Positions 1 through 8,996 are shown, counted from the first letter of the stretch. The stretch is DNA of 64,000 bases from Phytomonospora sp040655735 (GCF_040655735.1 NZ_JBFAKK010000003.1:617867-681866), one strand, 5' to 3'. Numbers and translations: made by a program. The notes: generated by a model from the sequence alone, not told the origin.

Positions 1-450
1 GCCGGCCAGTCCGAGGCCGCCTTCGAGATCGCCTTCGCGCGGGTCATCTTCGAGACGCCTCCCGACGAGCACTTCACCTTCACCCCGCCGCAGGGCGTCG
101 AGATGACCGAGATGGGCGAGCAGGACTGGTCGAGCGCCGAGGGCGAGCACCCCGAGGTCGAGGGCGAGCCCAAGGGCCTGGAGGTCATCGGCGAGGGCTG
201 GACGGCCGTCGCGGAGTTCACCTCGGTGGAGCTGGCCGACCTCCTGGCCGGCAAGCAGGTCGAGGGCGCGAGCCCGCAGACCGGTGAGGGGATCAACCGG
301 CTCCTGGAGAGCCTGCCGTCGGTCAGCGGTCCGTGGGGCAGTGGCCGGGTGTTCAGCTCGACGCTGGTGAACGCGCTCATCACCGACGACGGCCGCATCC
401 TGGTCGGCGCGGTCACCACCGACAAGCTCGTCGAGGTGGCCGGCCGGTGA
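1..450 (+). CDS. LolA/RseB-like lipoprotein-carrier-fold protein (3' part only)
   Basis: The frame is open from base 1, so the 5' end lies outside the window; 149 residues are visible. The visible part contains FTFTPPQGVEM, a pattern I associate with the LolA/RseB-like (DUF2092-type) extracytoplasmic proteins of actinomycetes, and ends in an all-beta stretch with GRILVGAVTTDKL. In that family these are secreted or lipid-anchored beta-sheet proteins, often encoded next to an ABC exporter. The stop codon overlaps the GTG of the ABC ATPase by four bases (GTGA), so the three genes are one operon. Function beyond the fold family is inference, and no signal peptide can be assessed because the N-terminus is missing. 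Confidence 0.6.
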   Translation, partial: AGQSEAAFEIAFARVIFETPPDEHFTFTPPQGVEMTEMGEQDWSSAEGEHPEVEGEPKGLEVIGEGWTAVAEFTSVELADLLAGKQVEGASPQTGEGINRLLESLPSVSGPWGSGRVFSSTLVNALITDDGRILVGAVTTDKLVEVAGR

Positions 451-1418
451 CGGACGCGACCACGGTCGCAGCGGCGCGGGAGCCCGGCTCCCGCGCCGTC
501 CGTACGCGGGGGCTGTCCAAGCGCTACGGGAAGGGGACCCTCGCCGTCGACGGCCTCGACCTCGAAGTCCCCTACGGCGCGGTGTTCGGTTTCCTCGGCC
601 CCAACGGCTGCGGCAAGACGACCACGATCCGCATGCTCCTCGGCTTGATCGAGGCCAGCTCGGGAACGGCCGAACTGCTCGGCGAGCCGATGCCGGGCAG
701 CGCCCGCAAGGCGCTCCCGCGCATCGGGGCCCTCGTCGAGGGACCGGCGTTCCACCCCTATCTGTCCGGTGTGGACAACCTGCGGCGGATCGACGCGGTG
801 GACCGGTCCACCGACCCGGCGACGGTCGCCGAACGCATCGAGTCGGCCCTCGACCGTGTGGGCCTGCGCGCGGCGGCCCGCAAACGCTTCCGGGCGTACT
901 CGCTGGGCATGAAGCAGCGCCTGGCGATCGCCGGCGCCCTGCTGCGGCCGCGCGAGCTGCTGATCCTCGACGAGCCGACCAACGGGCTCGACCCGCAGGG
1001 CACCCGCGAGGTCCGCTCGCTGATCGGCCAGCTCGCCGCCGACGGTGTCACCGTGCTGCTGTCGACGCACCTGCTCAGTGAGGTGGAGCAGGTGTGCAGC
1101 CATGTGGCGGTGATGCACCGGGGCAGGCTGGTCACGCAGTCCTCTCTGGAAGAACTGCGCGCGACGGTGGTCTCCCGCGTACGGGTGGAGACGGCGGCCG
1201 TCGAGGACGCCGCGCGTGTGCTCGGCGGTGCGGGCCTGTCCGATGTGGTCGCCGGCGCGGGCGAGGTCACGGCCCTGATCGGCGAGCACCCGCCGGAGAA
1301 GCTGGTCGACGCGCTGGTCGCCGAGGGCGTGCCGGTGCGCGGCTTCGGCGTCGTACGGCCCGACCTGGAGGACGTGTTCGTGTCACTGACGGGGGAGGGC
1401 TTCGATGTCGGCGGCTGA
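447..1418 (+). CDS. ABC transporter ATP-binding protein
   Basis: Cytoplasmic ATPase subunit of a two-component exporter (323 aa). Walker A GPNGCGKTT lies at about residues 51-59, a signature-like YSLGMKQR at 151-158, Walker B LLILDEP at 171-177 and the switch His in STHLL at 208. The C-terminal 90 residues are the extension usual in drug- or lantibiotic-type ABC-2 ATPases. I chose the GTG at 447 because it overlaps the upstream stop as GTGA and leaves a short tail before the first beta-strand; an upstream ATG in the same frame would bury most of the LolA-like gene. It overlaps the permease gene by 14 bp. The substrate is not readable from the sequence. Confidence 0.93.
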   Translation: MTDATTVAAAREPGSRAVRTRGLSKRYGKGTLAVDGLDLEVPYGAVFGFLGPNGCGKTTTIRMLLGLIEASSGTAELLGEPMPGSARKALPRIGALVEGPAFHPYLSGVDNLRRIDAVDRSTDPATVAERIESALDRVGLRAAARKRFRAYSLGMKQRLAIAGALLRPRELLILDEPTNGLDPQGTREVRSLIGQLAADGVTVLLSTHLLSEVEQVCSHVAVMHRGRLVTQSSLEELRATVVSRVRVETAAVEDAARVLGGAGLSDVVAGAGEVTALIGEHPPEKLVDALVAEGVPVRGFGVVRPDLEDVFVSLTGEGFDVGG

Positions 1419-2271
1419 AGGCGTGTCCACGGTGGACGCGGGCTGGGCGCCGCGGCGCCGGTTCAGCACCCGCTTCCTGCGCTCCGAGATGGGCCTGATC
1501 GCCCGCCGGCGCCGCAACCAGGCGGGACTGGCCGTGCTGGCGGTCATTCCGGTCATCATCGCCGTGGTCATGGCCGCGACCAGGCCCGCGCCGGGTTCGG
1601 GCCCGCCGCTGTTCACCGCGATGCTCGACAACGGCCTGATCACCGTCCTCGCCGGGCTGAGCATCGAGATGAGCCTGTTCCTGCCGCTGGCGGTATCGAT
1701 CCTCGCCGGTGACGCGATCGCCGGTGAGGCCAGCACCGGAACCCTGCGCTACCTGCTGACCGTCCCGGCCGGGCGGGTCCGCCTGCTGGCGGTGAAGTTC
1801 GGCGGGATCGTCGCCGCGACCTTCGCGGCCGTCGGCGTGATCGCGCTGACGGGCGCCGTCATGGGCGTCGCGCTGTTCGGTACCGGGGACATGGTGACCC
1901 TCTCGGGTACGACGCTGCCTTTCGGCGAGGCCCTGGGGCGCGTCGGGATCGCCGTGCTCTACGTCGTCATGTGCCTGGTGGCGGTGGCCGCGATCGGCCT
2001 GTTCGTGTCGACGCTGACCGAGCAGCCCATCGGCGCGGCGGTGGCGATGCTGATGTTCATCGTGCTCAGCCAGATCCTCGGGGCGCTCGACGACCTCGAC
2101 TGGCTGCACCCGTTCCTGATCACCAACTACTGGTCGTCCTGGGCGGACCTGCTGCGCGACCCGCCCGCCTGGGATCAGATGTTGCTCGGCGCGGTGTCGG
2201 CGGCGGTCTGGACGGCCTTCGGGCTGTCGGCGGCCTGGGCGCGGCTGACCACGAAGGACATCACGAGTTGA
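1405..2271 (+). CDS. ABC-2 type transporter permease
   Basis: 288-aa membrane protein with about six hydrophobic segments. The first (GLAVLAVIPVIIAVVMAA) is near residue 45 and the last near residue 270. The pattern fits an ABC-2 permease with a cytoplasmic N-terminal tail: a GEASTGTLRYLLTVP segment after TM2 is the typical ABC-2 coupling loop, where genomes usually have E-x-x-x-G-T-L. It pairs with the ATPase, whose gene it overlaps by 14 bp. The exporter probably works together with the LolA-like protein encoded first in the operon, but cargo and direction are inferred. Confidence 0.9.
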   Translation: MSAAEGVSTVDAGWAPRRRFSTRFLRSEMGLIARRRRNQAGLAVLAVIPVIIAVVMAATRPAPGSGPPLFTAMLDNGLITVLAGLSIEMSLFLPLAVSILAGDAIAGEASTGTLRYLLTVPAGRVRLLAVKFGGIVAATFAAVGVIALTGAVMGVALFGTGDMVTLSGTTLPFGEALGRVGIAVLYVVMCLVAVAAIGLFVSTLTEQPIGAAVAMLMFIVLSQILGALDDLDWLHPFLITNYWSSWADLLRDPPAWDQMLLGAVSAAVWTAFGLSAAWARLTTKDITS

Positions 2272-2272
2272 G

Positions 2273-2300
2273 GGCGCGGCCGGGTGATCCCGGCCGCGCC
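2273..2300. terminator. Bidirectional intrinsic terminator hairpin
   Basis: A perfect 12-bp stem GGCGCGGCCGGG / CCCGGCCGCGCC with a TGAT loop sits between the convergent permease and beta-helix genes, only a few bases from each stop. There is no U-tract, as is usual for actinomycete terminators. Confidence 0.8.
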
Positions 2301-2307
2301 GCTCGGC

Positions 2308-4413
2308 TCAGACCCCGGCCGGTACGCGCTCGGGGTCGCCCGCCGGGTCGGGTTCGGGCTCCGGGGGCTTGCGGCGCGTCAGCGCCCGCGCGGAGGCGAG
2401 CACGATCCAGATCCCCCACACCGCGAAGGCGATCAGCGCGAGCCACGCCGGCGGCACCGGGATCCACGGCCACATCAGCAGGCTCTTGTCGACGGCGTCG
2501 GCGAGGGACAGGACGCCCAGGATCCACGAGAGGGCGCCGAGCCCGCCGCGTCCCGAGCGCCGCCAGGCCGCGCCGAGGCCGATCCAGCCGAGCCCGAGCA
2601 GGGTCAGCGCGATCGGCGCGTACAGCGGCACGTCGAGGTAGTGGCCGGAGGTCGCCACGACCGTGCCGACGATGACGCCGACCGTGGAGACGGTCGCGGC
2701 CGGGCGAAGCGGCACCCCGAAGACGCGGGCGGTGCCCCGGTAGGAGCGCAGGCCCAGGACCAGCCAGCCGAGCAGCACCGCCGCGATCACGGCGACCGAC
2801 TTGGCCGCGCTCAGGTGGAACTCGATGCGATCCGACCCCGCCGCCCCGTACCAGTCGCAGCTCGCCGGGACGTTCTTGGCGCGCTGGTCGAACTCCGCGC
2901 AGTGCAGCAGCTTCAGCATCTTCGTCGGGTCGCCGACCGCGCGGTTCGTCGACAGCCAGGACCCGCAGGCGGGCAGCGGGATGGGGTCGGAGCCGCTCGA
3001 AGAGTCCTGCCAGCAGTTGCCCGAGCCCTGCCCGTCCCACCAGAAGTCGCGGGCGTTGGGCCGCGACTCGCCGGTGGGGGACACGCCGAGGACGTTGTCC
3101 TTGTACCAGTTGTCGTGCGAGGTGTCGGCCTGCTTGCCCAGCGCGGTCTCGTTGCGCACGAAGGCCGGCACCCACAGCAGCATGAACGCCGCGGAGTCGT
3201 GGCCGTAGACGTGGTTGTTCCGGAACAGGTTGACATTGCCGCCGCCGACGAGCACGCCCGTGCCGACCGGCACGCTCACCGCGGGGCACACCACGCCCTG
3301 CTCGTAGCCGCGTTCGGCGTAGGGCTTGGCGCAGGTTCCGTCGGTGACGTAGCCGGTGTAGTTCTGGTTGTTGTCGTGGATGTCGTTGTTCTCGACGAGC
3401 GCGTGGTTCTGCGGCAGGCCCGGATGGTCGGGGAACCCGGAGTCGGTGGAGAAGCCGGCGGAGTTCTCGTAGAACTCGTTGTCGTGGGTCCACACCGAGT
3501 CGCCGGCGGTACCGGAGTAGCCGAGCATGTTGTGGTGGCTCTTGCAGCCGCGGATCTCGATGGCGTAGCGGCCGACCTCGTGGCCGGAGCCGCTGTTGAT
3601 GTCGCTCGCCGAGCCCGGGTAGACGCCGGAGTCGCCGTTTCCGTAGGCCTCGCAGTCGTTGTAGAGGCCGTGGTCGGATCCGAAGGTCAGGAAGCCGTAC
3701 TCGTCGTTCCAGCGGCCGACGACGTCGTCGATGGCGAAGCCGTCGGTGGCGAGGATGTAGACGGCGTTGAAGGTGGTCTTCTGGGCGGTGAAGTTGCGCA
3801 GGTAGATGCCGTTGGCCATGTCCCCGCGCAGCGCGTTGAGCTTGCTGTAGCCGGCGTCGAGGACGACGTCGGCGGGGGAGGCGCCGGTGCCCTCGATCTG
3901 GAGGTCGCGCTTGCCCATGACCGCGACCAGGTTCTGGTTGTGCGGGCACTGCGCCTGCTGCTCGAAGCTCAGGATCTGGTGGCCCAGCCCTGATATCGGC
4001 GCCTGGAGGTTCGCGCACGCGCCGGTCGGCTCGGGACGGCTCGGCAGTTCCTCGTAGAGGCCCGGCAGCACCAGGATGCGCATGCCCGCGGTCTGCACGG
4101 CGTCGACGGCGGCCTGCACGTCGCGGTGCCCGGAGGTCTGGCACTCCTCGTACAGGGTCTCGTTGCGGGCCTTGACGTCGGCGGGGAACCCGGCGATACG
4201 GGCGGCGAAGTCCGCCGCGTCGTCTTTGCATACGGTCAGGTACGGGCCGTCGGTGCGGTAGACGGGAACACTGCCGCTGCCGTCGGGGAAGGTGATGGGG
4301 CGCTCTTCGTGCGCGGCGGCGGGCGCCGGTGGGATCACCAGCGCGGTGAGCAGCGTCGCGAGGACGGCGAGGATTAAGGCGACACCACGTTGTGCTTGGC
4401 CTCTGGTCGACAT
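2308..4413 (-). CDS. Secreted/membrane-anchored right-handed beta-helix protein
   Basis: 701 aa. An N-terminal signal sequence (hydrophobic core LILAVLATLLTALVI, then PAPAAAHEE) is followed by about 480 residues with parallel beta-helix character: repeated short hydrophobic strands with Asn ladders (NGIYLRNFTAQKT, NAVYILATDGFAI, NDCEAYGNGDSGVY, NNDIHDNNQNYTGY), as in NosD/pectate-lyase-like repeat proteins. The C-terminal 170 residues hold about five hydrophobic segments (VAVIAAVLLGWLVLGL, IALTLLGLGWIGLG, LALIAFAVWGIWIVLA) and a charged tail. The helix would thus be displayed outside the cell on a multi-pass anchor. Many Cys residues suggest disulfides. No catalytic residues are identifiable, so a glycan-binding or glycan-cleaving role is only a guess. 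No close neighbour shares its function. Confidence 0.75.
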   Translation of the reverse strand: MSTRGQAQRGVALILAVLATLLTALVIPPAPAAAHEERPITFPDGSGSVPVYRTDGPYLTVCKDDAADFAARIAGFPADVKARNETLYEECQTSGHRDVQAAVDAVQTAGMRILVLPGLYEELPSRPEPTGACANLQAPISGLGHQILSFEQQAQCPHNQNLVAVMGKRDLQIEGTGASPADVVLDAGYSKLNALRGDMANGIYLRNFTAQKTTFNAVYILATDGFAIDDVVGRWNDEYGFLTFGSDHGLYNDCEAYGNGDSGVYPGSASDINSGSGHEVGRYAIEIRGCKSHHNMLGYSGTAGDSVWTHDNEFYENSAGFSTDSGFPDHPGLPQNHALVENNDIHDNNQNYTGYVTDGTCAKPYAERGYEQGVVCPAVSVPVGTGVLVGGGNVNLFRNNHVYGHDSAAFMLLWVPAFVRNETALGKQADTSHDNWYKDNVLGVSPTGESRPNARDFWWDGQGSGNCWQDSSSGSDPIPLPACGSWLSTNRAVGDPTKMLKLLHCAEFDQRAKNVPASCDWYGAAGSDRIEFHLSAAKSVAVIAAVLLGWLVLGLRSYRGTARVFGVPLRPAATVSTVGVIVGTVVATSGHYLDVPLYAPIALTLLGLGWIGLGAAWRRSGRGGLGALSWILGVLSLADAVDKSLLMWPWIPVPPAWLALIAFAVWGIWIVLASARALTRRKPPEPEPDPAGDPERVPAGV

Positions 4414-4478
4414 GCGAGAGAGTTTAGGGAAACTCGGCCGCCGTGTGGGTGTTCGTTACCGGCGAGTTTCCCCGGGTT

Positions 4479-5795
4479 TCAGGCGTCGCGCAGCAGGAGG
4501 TTGCCCTCCGGGATGACCATCGAGGGCCGCGCGCTCCCGACGGACTGGCGCAGGCGCAGCGCGCGCTCCTCGTCGACGGCTCGCGTGTAGGCGCGGGCGG
4601 TCTCGGCGGCGATGTCGGACCAGCCGAAACGCTCGTGCACCATCGCGCGCGCCGAGGCGGTGATGCGACGGGCGAGGAGCTGGTCGGACAGGACCGTGGA
4701 GACCGCCTCGGTCAGCGCGCCGACGTCGGCCGGCGGGAAGGAGAGTCCGGTGACGCCCGACTCGACGATCTCGGCGAGCCCGCCGACGTCGGAGGCGACC
4801 ACGGGCGTGCCCGCGGCGGCGGCCTCCAGCGCCACCAGCCCGAAGGGCTCGTAGCGGCTCGGCACGACCAGGCAGTCGGCGGCGGCGTAGAGCGCGGGCA
4901 GGTCGTGGCCGCCGATGAAGCCGACGAAGTCGACCCCGTCCAAGGCCTTCGCCTTCACCGCGTGGGCCTTGAGGTCCTCGGCGTGTGGGCCGTCGCCGGC
5001 GATGACCACGCGCAGCCCCGGGTGACGCTCGCGGAGGGCGGGCACGGCGTCGAGGAGGTCCTGGACGCCCTTCTCGAAGACCAGCCGGCCCGCGTACAGG
5101 ACCATCGGCCCGTCGGGGGAGTACTTGTCGCGCTGCGCCTTGACGGCGGCCGGCGCGGCGGCGAAGGCGGCGGGGTCGACACCGTTGTGGACGACCTGCG
5201 TCTTGGCCGCGGGCAGCTCGAAGAGGCGGCTGACCTCCCAGCGCATGTCCTCCGAGCAGACCAGGACGCGCCGGGCCTCGTAGGTCAGCCACCACTCGAT
5301 GGAGTGGATGCAGCGGTTGAGCTCGGCCGGGAGCCACCCCCGGTGCCGCCCCGCCTCGGTCGAGTGGATCGTGGCGACCAGCGGCGCGCGCAGGTGGTGC
5401 TTGAGCGTGACGGCGGCGTGGTTGACCAGCCAGTCGTGGGCGTGGACCACGTCGTACTCGCCGCCGGCGCCCAGCGCCGCGCGGACCAGTGCGTGGTTGA
5501 GCGACATCGTCCAGGCAAGCAGGGTCTCGGTGGTCAGGGTGAGCAGCGGCGGATCCTGCGGGGCGCGGATCACGCGCACGCCGTCGACGACCTCGTCGAG
5601 GGCCGCCGGCGACCCGTCGGGGTGCTCGCCGTAGCGCGTCACGACGGTGACCTGGTGGCCTTCGCGGACGAGTGCCGTGGCCAGCGCGTGCACGTGGCGG
5701 CCGAGACCGCCGACGAGGACGGGCGGGTACTCCCAGGAGAACACGAGCACCGAGTGCCTGTCGCCGCGCTTCGCCTGGTCAACGCCCCTGCTCAT
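4479..5795 (-). CDS. GT4 glycosyltransferase, Rv3032-like alpha-glucosyltransferase
   Basis: 438 aa, GT-B fold. The N-terminus reads SWEYPPVLVGGLGRHV, the acceptor-domain hallmark of glycogen-synthase-like GT4 enzymes. VVHAHDWLVNHAAV and IHSTEAGRHRGW follow, and the donor half has LYAGRLVFEKGVQDLL and PSRYEPFGLVALEAAAAG (E-x7-E motif). These blocks match my memory of M. tuberculosis Rv3032, which extends alpha-1,4-glucan in methylglucose lipopolysaccharide and glycogen. Its position near etfBA repeats the mycobacterial order, although the Rv3031-type GH57 partner is absent here. A role in alpha-glucan or capsular glucan synthesis is inference. The start is an ATG 11 residues before the first beta-strand. 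Confidence 0.88.
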   Translation of the reverse strand: MSRGVDQAKRGDRHSVLVFSWEYPPVLVGGLGRHVHALATALVREGHQVTVVTRYGEHPDGSPAALDEVVDGVRVIRAPQDPPLLTLTTETLLAWTMSLNHALVRAALGAGGEYDVVHAHDWLVNHAAVTLKHHLRAPLVATIHSTEAGRHRGWLPAELNRCIHSIEWWLTYEARRVLVCSEDMRWEVSRLFELPAAKTQVVHNGVDPAAFAAAPAAVKAQRDKYSPDGPMVLYAGRLVFEKGVQDLLDAVPALRERHPGLRVVIAGDGPHAEDLKAHAVKAKALDGVDFVGFIGGHDLPALYAAADCLVVPSRYEPFGLVALEAAAAGTPVVASDVGGLAEIVESGVTGLSFPPADVGALTEAVSTVLSDQLLARRITASARAMVHERFGWSDIAAETARAYTRAVDEERALRLRQSVGSARPSMVIPEGNLLLRDA

Positions 5796-6033
5796 GCTCT
5801 AGCTCCTCGTCTCGTGGTCCTGCGGCACCCCGTGGCCCGCGCCGGTTCGGCGGCGGGCGACGGAGGCAATTGTCCGGGCAGGGGCACGCGGGGGTACTGG
5901 CGGGTAGGGGGAGAGTGAGGGGCGCGCCCCGACGGTCTCGGCGCGGCTGTTCCAGGCGCGGTGGGCACCGGCGCACGCGCCACGGGTGTGGCCGAGAACT
6001 CGGTGACCACCCCCACCGCGCGTGCGGCGGCTA

Positions 6034-6345
6034 CTACTTCCCCCCGTCCTCTTCCTTCTTCTTGAGCCTTCGCGCCAGCTCCGCCAGGAACTCCGGGTCG
6101 TCGTCGGGCGCCTTTTGCGTCCGAGTCGACGGAGGCGCCGCCTGCGGGCCGGGGCCCGTCGCCGCGCGCGGGCGTCCGGTCGCGAACCACAGGACCGCGC
6201 CGACGACCGGTACCAGCAGGATCGTCAGCGCCCACGCGAACCGCGGCAGATGGCGGGGTCGCCGTTCACCGCCGAGGCAGTCGGCGAGCGCGGAGATGAC
6301 CAGTACGACGTAAATGATGAAGAGCACGAGCAGCCCGCGGATCAT
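6034..6345 (-). CDS. Small PLDc_N-type membrane protein
   Basis: 103 aa with two transmembrane helices (residues about 3-21 and 36-57) separated by a short loop. It has the W-x-x-x-x-L-x-P-x-x-G-x-x-x-W-F pattern of the phospholipase-D-nuclease N-terminal (PLDc_N) family. The C-terminal tail is charged, with a coiled stretch (LAELARRLKKKEED). PLDc_N proteins are short membrane proteins of unknown biochemical role, and the PLD catalytic HKD motifs are absent. Its start overlaps the end of the thymidylate-kinase-like gene by 4 bp (ATGA), so the two are translationally coupled. Confidence 0.8.
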   Translation of the reverse strand: MIRGLLVLFIIYVVLVISALADCLGGERRPRHLPRFAWALTILLVPVVGAVLWFATGRPRAATGPGPQAAPPSTRTQKAPDDDPEFLAELARRLKKKEEDGGK

Positions 6346-6992
6346 CGGTCGTCACCGCCTTCATCGATGTCGGGGAACTCCACACCGAGTTCACCCCCTG
6401 CCAACAGTTTGTCAACCCATTCGTCGATTCGCACACTCACTTCGTCGGTGGTGCCCGTGGCGTCGATATAGGTGAAGGCGGCGGCCTCGGGAAGTTCGCG
6501 GTAGGCGCGGTCGAGGGCGCGCAGGCGATCCACCGGCTCCTCGTCGATCCCGCGCACGGCGACGCGCTCGCTGGCCAGCTCGGGTGGCAGGTCGAGGAAC
6601 AGGGTCAGGGCGGGGCGGGGGACGCCGCGCATGGCCTTGCGGACCCAGGGCTCGACCTCGGGGCAGAGCATGCGGGTGCGGGCGAACTGGCAGTAGCTGT
6701 AGCGGTCGGCGACCAGCAGGTCGGCGCGCAGGCTCCAGCTCAGGTTGAGCCTGCGCATGGCCGTTTCGGCGCGCATCGCGGTGCGCGGTCCGAGCAGGGC
6801 GATGGAGTCTCCCCGGCCTAGTCTCTTGGCGACGTTGGACAGGACACGGCGTCCGCTGGCGGCGAGGTGGTAGTCGGCGGGAATCCCACGCTCGACGAGC
6901 CGGCTGGTGAGCCTGCGCGCCTGCGTGGTCTTTCCGGCGCCATCTATGCCGACGAGAGCGATGACGGCCCCTGGGGGCTGGGAGTCGTCCAC
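6342..6992 (-). CDS. Thymidylate kinase-like P-loop NMP kinase
   Basis: 216 aa. P-loop GIDGAGKTT at about residues 15-23, a DRYSYCQFARTRM block (the DR(Y/H) motif of dTMP kinases) near residue 117, and LFLDLPPELASERVAVRG, the lid and base region of Tmk-like enzymes. Divergence from canonical Tmk (no standard E-P-G-G block after the P-loop) suggests a paralogous dTMP-kinase-family enzyme of uncertain substrate rather than the essential enzyme. It is divergent from etfB and coupled to the PLDc_N gene downstream. The start ATG is placed just before the P-loop strand. Confidence 0.72.
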   Translation of the reverse strand: MDDSQPPGAVIALVGIDGAGKTTQARRLTSRLVERGIPADYHLAASGRRVLSNVAKRLGRGDSIALLGPRTAMRAETAMRRLNLSWSLRADLLVADRYSYCQFARTRMLCPEVEPWVRKAMRGVPRPALTLFLDLPPELASERVAVRGIDEEPVDRLRALDRAYRELPEAAAFTYIDATGTTDEVSVRIDEWVDKLLAGGELGVEFPDIDEGGDDR

Positions 6993-7154
6993 CTGTTAAA
7001 GGGTAGAGGAAGCGGACGACAGTCTTCGTTACTCGTCGGTAACTTGGCGGGTACCATGTTGTCCGTGACCCGGTGTGTCACTCTCGGCTTGTCCGCGCGA
7101 GGATGAGCACTGAACGATCGCTAAGTAGGCAGAATTCAGGAGGTATCCGGCTCG

Positions 7155-7934
7155 ATGAACATCGTTGTCCTGGTCAAGCAGGTACCGGACTCCGGCGCCG
7201 AGCGCTCGCTCGCCGGTGACGGGCACACCGTGGACCGTACCGGTGGCACCAACGTCATCAACGAAATGGACGAATACGCCATCGAGGAGGCGCTCCGCCT
7301 CAAGGACGAGACCGGCGGACAGGTGACCCTGGTCACCGTCGGACCCGACCAGGCGCTGGAGTCCGTTCGCAAGGCGCTCTCCATGGGACCCGACGCCGCC
7401 GTGCACGTCAGCGACGAGGCCGTGGCCGGTTCCGACGCGCTCGCCACCGCGAAGGTCCTCGCCGCCGCTCTCGGCACCCTCGAGTACGACCTGATCCTCT
7501 CGGGCGCCGAGTCCACCGACGGCGGCGTGCAGGTCATGCCGCACATGCTCGCCGAACTCCTGGACATCGCCGCCCTCACCGGCGCGCGCAAGGTCACCGT
7601 CGACGGCGACGGCCTCCTCGTCGAGCGCCAGACCGAGGACGGCTACGAGGTCGTGCGCGCCTCCGGCAAGGCCATCGTGTCCGTGTGGGACACCATCAAC
7701 ACCCCGCGCTACCCGTCCCTCAAGGGGATCATGGCGGCCAAGCGCAAGCCCGTCACCGCGCTGACGCTCGCCGACCTGGGCGTCTCCGCCGACGAGGTCG
7801 GCACCGCCGGTGCCGCCACCAAGGTGCTGTCCGCCGAACCGCGCCCCGTGCGCGGCGCCGGCCAGCGCGTCGAGGACTCCGGGGACGGCGGCGACAAGCT
7901 CGTCGAGTACCTGGCCGCCGAGAAGTTCGTGTAG
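7155..7934 (+). CDS. etfB: Electron transfer flavoprotein beta subunit
   Basis: 259 aa, the usual length for EtfB/FixA. It begins MNIVVLVKQVPDSGAE and contains INEMDEYAIEEALRLKD and the ILSGAESTDGG segment of the EtfB fold. With EtfA it forms the FAD/AMP heterodimer that takes electrons from acyl-CoA and other flavin dehydrogenases in the cytoplasm and passes them to ETF:quinone oxidoreductase. A strong Shine-Dalgarno AGGAGGT (7138-7144), 10 nt before the ATG, decides the start. etfA follows after 16 nt. The order GT, etfB, etfA, iscS-like, mnmA matches the conserved mycobacterial cluster. Confidence 0.97.
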   Translation: MNIVVLVKQVPDSGAERSLAGDGHTVDRTGGTNVINEMDEYAIEEALRLKDETGGQVTLVTVGPDQALESVRKALSMGPDAAVHVSDEAVAGSDALATAKVLAAALGTLEYDLILSGAESTDGGVQVMPHMLAELLDIAALTGARKVTVDGDGLLVERQTEDGYEVVRASGKAIVSVWDTINTPRYPSLKGIMAAKRKPVTALTLADLGVSADEVGTAGAATKVLSAEPRPVRGAGQRVEDSGDGGDKLVEYLAAEKFV

Positions 7935-7950
7935 GGGAAGGGAAAGCGAT

Positions 7951-8907
7951 ATGGCTGAGGTATTCGTCGTAGTCGACGCCAGCGGTGACACCGTTCGCAA
8001 GGTCACCCTCGAAATGCTGACCATGGCCCGTGCCCTCGGTGAGCCCTCCGCGATCGTGCTGGGCGCCCCCGGCACCGCCGGCCCCCTCGTGGAAGCCCTC
8101 GGGCAGTACGGCGCGCAGAAGGTCTACGTCGCCGAGCACGCCGACCTTGCCGACTACCTGGTCGCCGGCAAGGCCGAGGTCCTCGCCGGCCTGGTGTCGG
8201 AGAAGTCCCCCGCGGCCGTCCTTCTGTCCAGTGGACAGGAGGGCAAGGAGATCGCCGGCCGCCTCGCGGTCAAGCTCGGCAACGGCCTGCTCACCGACGT
8301 CACCGGCCTCGACGCCGACGGCACCGCGACGCAGAACGTCTTCGCCGGCTCGTGGATCGTCAAGTCCCAGGTCACCAAGGGCATCCCGCTGGTGACCGTG
8401 CGACCCAACTCGCTGACCCCGGAAGCGGCCGCGGCCACTCCCGAACAGGTCGCCGTCGAGGTCGCCGTGTCCGACAAGGCCAAGAAGGTCGCCGTCGTCG
8501 AACGCGTCGCCGAGAAGAAGGGCAGCCGCCCCGAACTCACCGAGGCGTCCATCGTCGTCTCCGGCGGACGCGGCGTCGGCAGCGCCGACAACTTCGCGCT
8601 CGTCGAGGAACTCGCCGACCTGCTCGGCGGAGCCGTCGGCGCCTCCCGCGCCGCGACCGACGCCGGCTTCTACCCGCACAAGTTCCAGGTCGGCCAGACC
8701 GGCTCGACCGTCTCCCCGCAGCTCTACATCGCCCTGGGAATCTCCGGCGCGATCCAGCACCGCGCGGGAATGCAGACCGCCAAGACCATCGTGGCGGTCA
8801 ACAAGGACGAAGAGGCGCCCATCTTCGAGCTCGCCGACTTCGGCGTCGTCGGGGACCTCTTCAAGGTCGTCCCGCAGGCCGCCGAGGGCATCAAGCAGCG
8901 TCGCTGA
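7951..8907 (+). CDS. etfA: Electron transfer flavoprotein alpha subunit
   Basis: 318 aa. The N-terminal domain begins MAEVFVVVDASGD. The C-terminal FAD-binding domain contains SGGRGVGS and then GQTGSTVSPQLYIALGISGAIQH and AGMQTAKTIVAVNKDEEAPIF, the signature region of EtfA/FixB. The ATG at 7951 follows GGGGAAGGG; a longer upstream reading in this frame would run back through etfB and is rejected. It is co-transcribed with etfB and closed by a terminator immediately downstream. Confidence 0.97.
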   Translation: MAEVFVVVDASGDTVRKVTLEMLTMARALGEPSAIVLGAPGTAGPLVEALGQYGAQKVYVAEHADLADYLVAGKAEVLAGLVSEKSPAAVLLSSGQEGKEIAGRLAVKLGNGLLTDVTGLDADGTATQNVFAGSWIVKSQVTKGIPLVTVRPNSLTPEAAAATPEQVAVEVAVSDKAKKVAVVERVAEKKGSRPELTEASIVVSGGRGVGSADNFALVEELADLLGGAVGASRAATDAGFYPHKFQVGQTGSTVSPQLYIALGISGAIQHRAGMQTAKTIVAVNKDEEAPIFELADFGVVGDLFKVVPQAAEGIKQRR

Positions 8908-8924
8908 CGGCTTTGATCCACATG

Positions 8925-8960
8925 CAAGGGGTGCGCTATTGTCGGCGCACCCCTTGTTTT
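8925..8960 (+). terminator. Rho-independent terminator after etfBA
   Basis: A perfect 12-bp inverted repeat CAAGGGGTGCGC / GCGCACCCCTTG with an 8-nt loop, followed at once by TTTT. It separates the etf operon from bioY and is the best canonical terminator in the window. Confidence 0.9.
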
Positions 8961-8996
8961 GTAGGGACTCACCAATAAGCATTGGAGGAGTGCCGC

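Noticed and set aside
2284..3993. 569-codon ORF on the plus strand opposite the beta-helix gene
   Set aside because: Val/Gly/Ala/Arg-rich shadow of the real minus-strand gene, which has a signal peptide and beta-helix repeats; no domain seen in the shadow.
8897..8996. Biotin- or flavin-related riboswitch before bioY
   Set aside because: The only structure is the etf terminator hairpin; there are too few bases between it and bioY for a known riboswitch.
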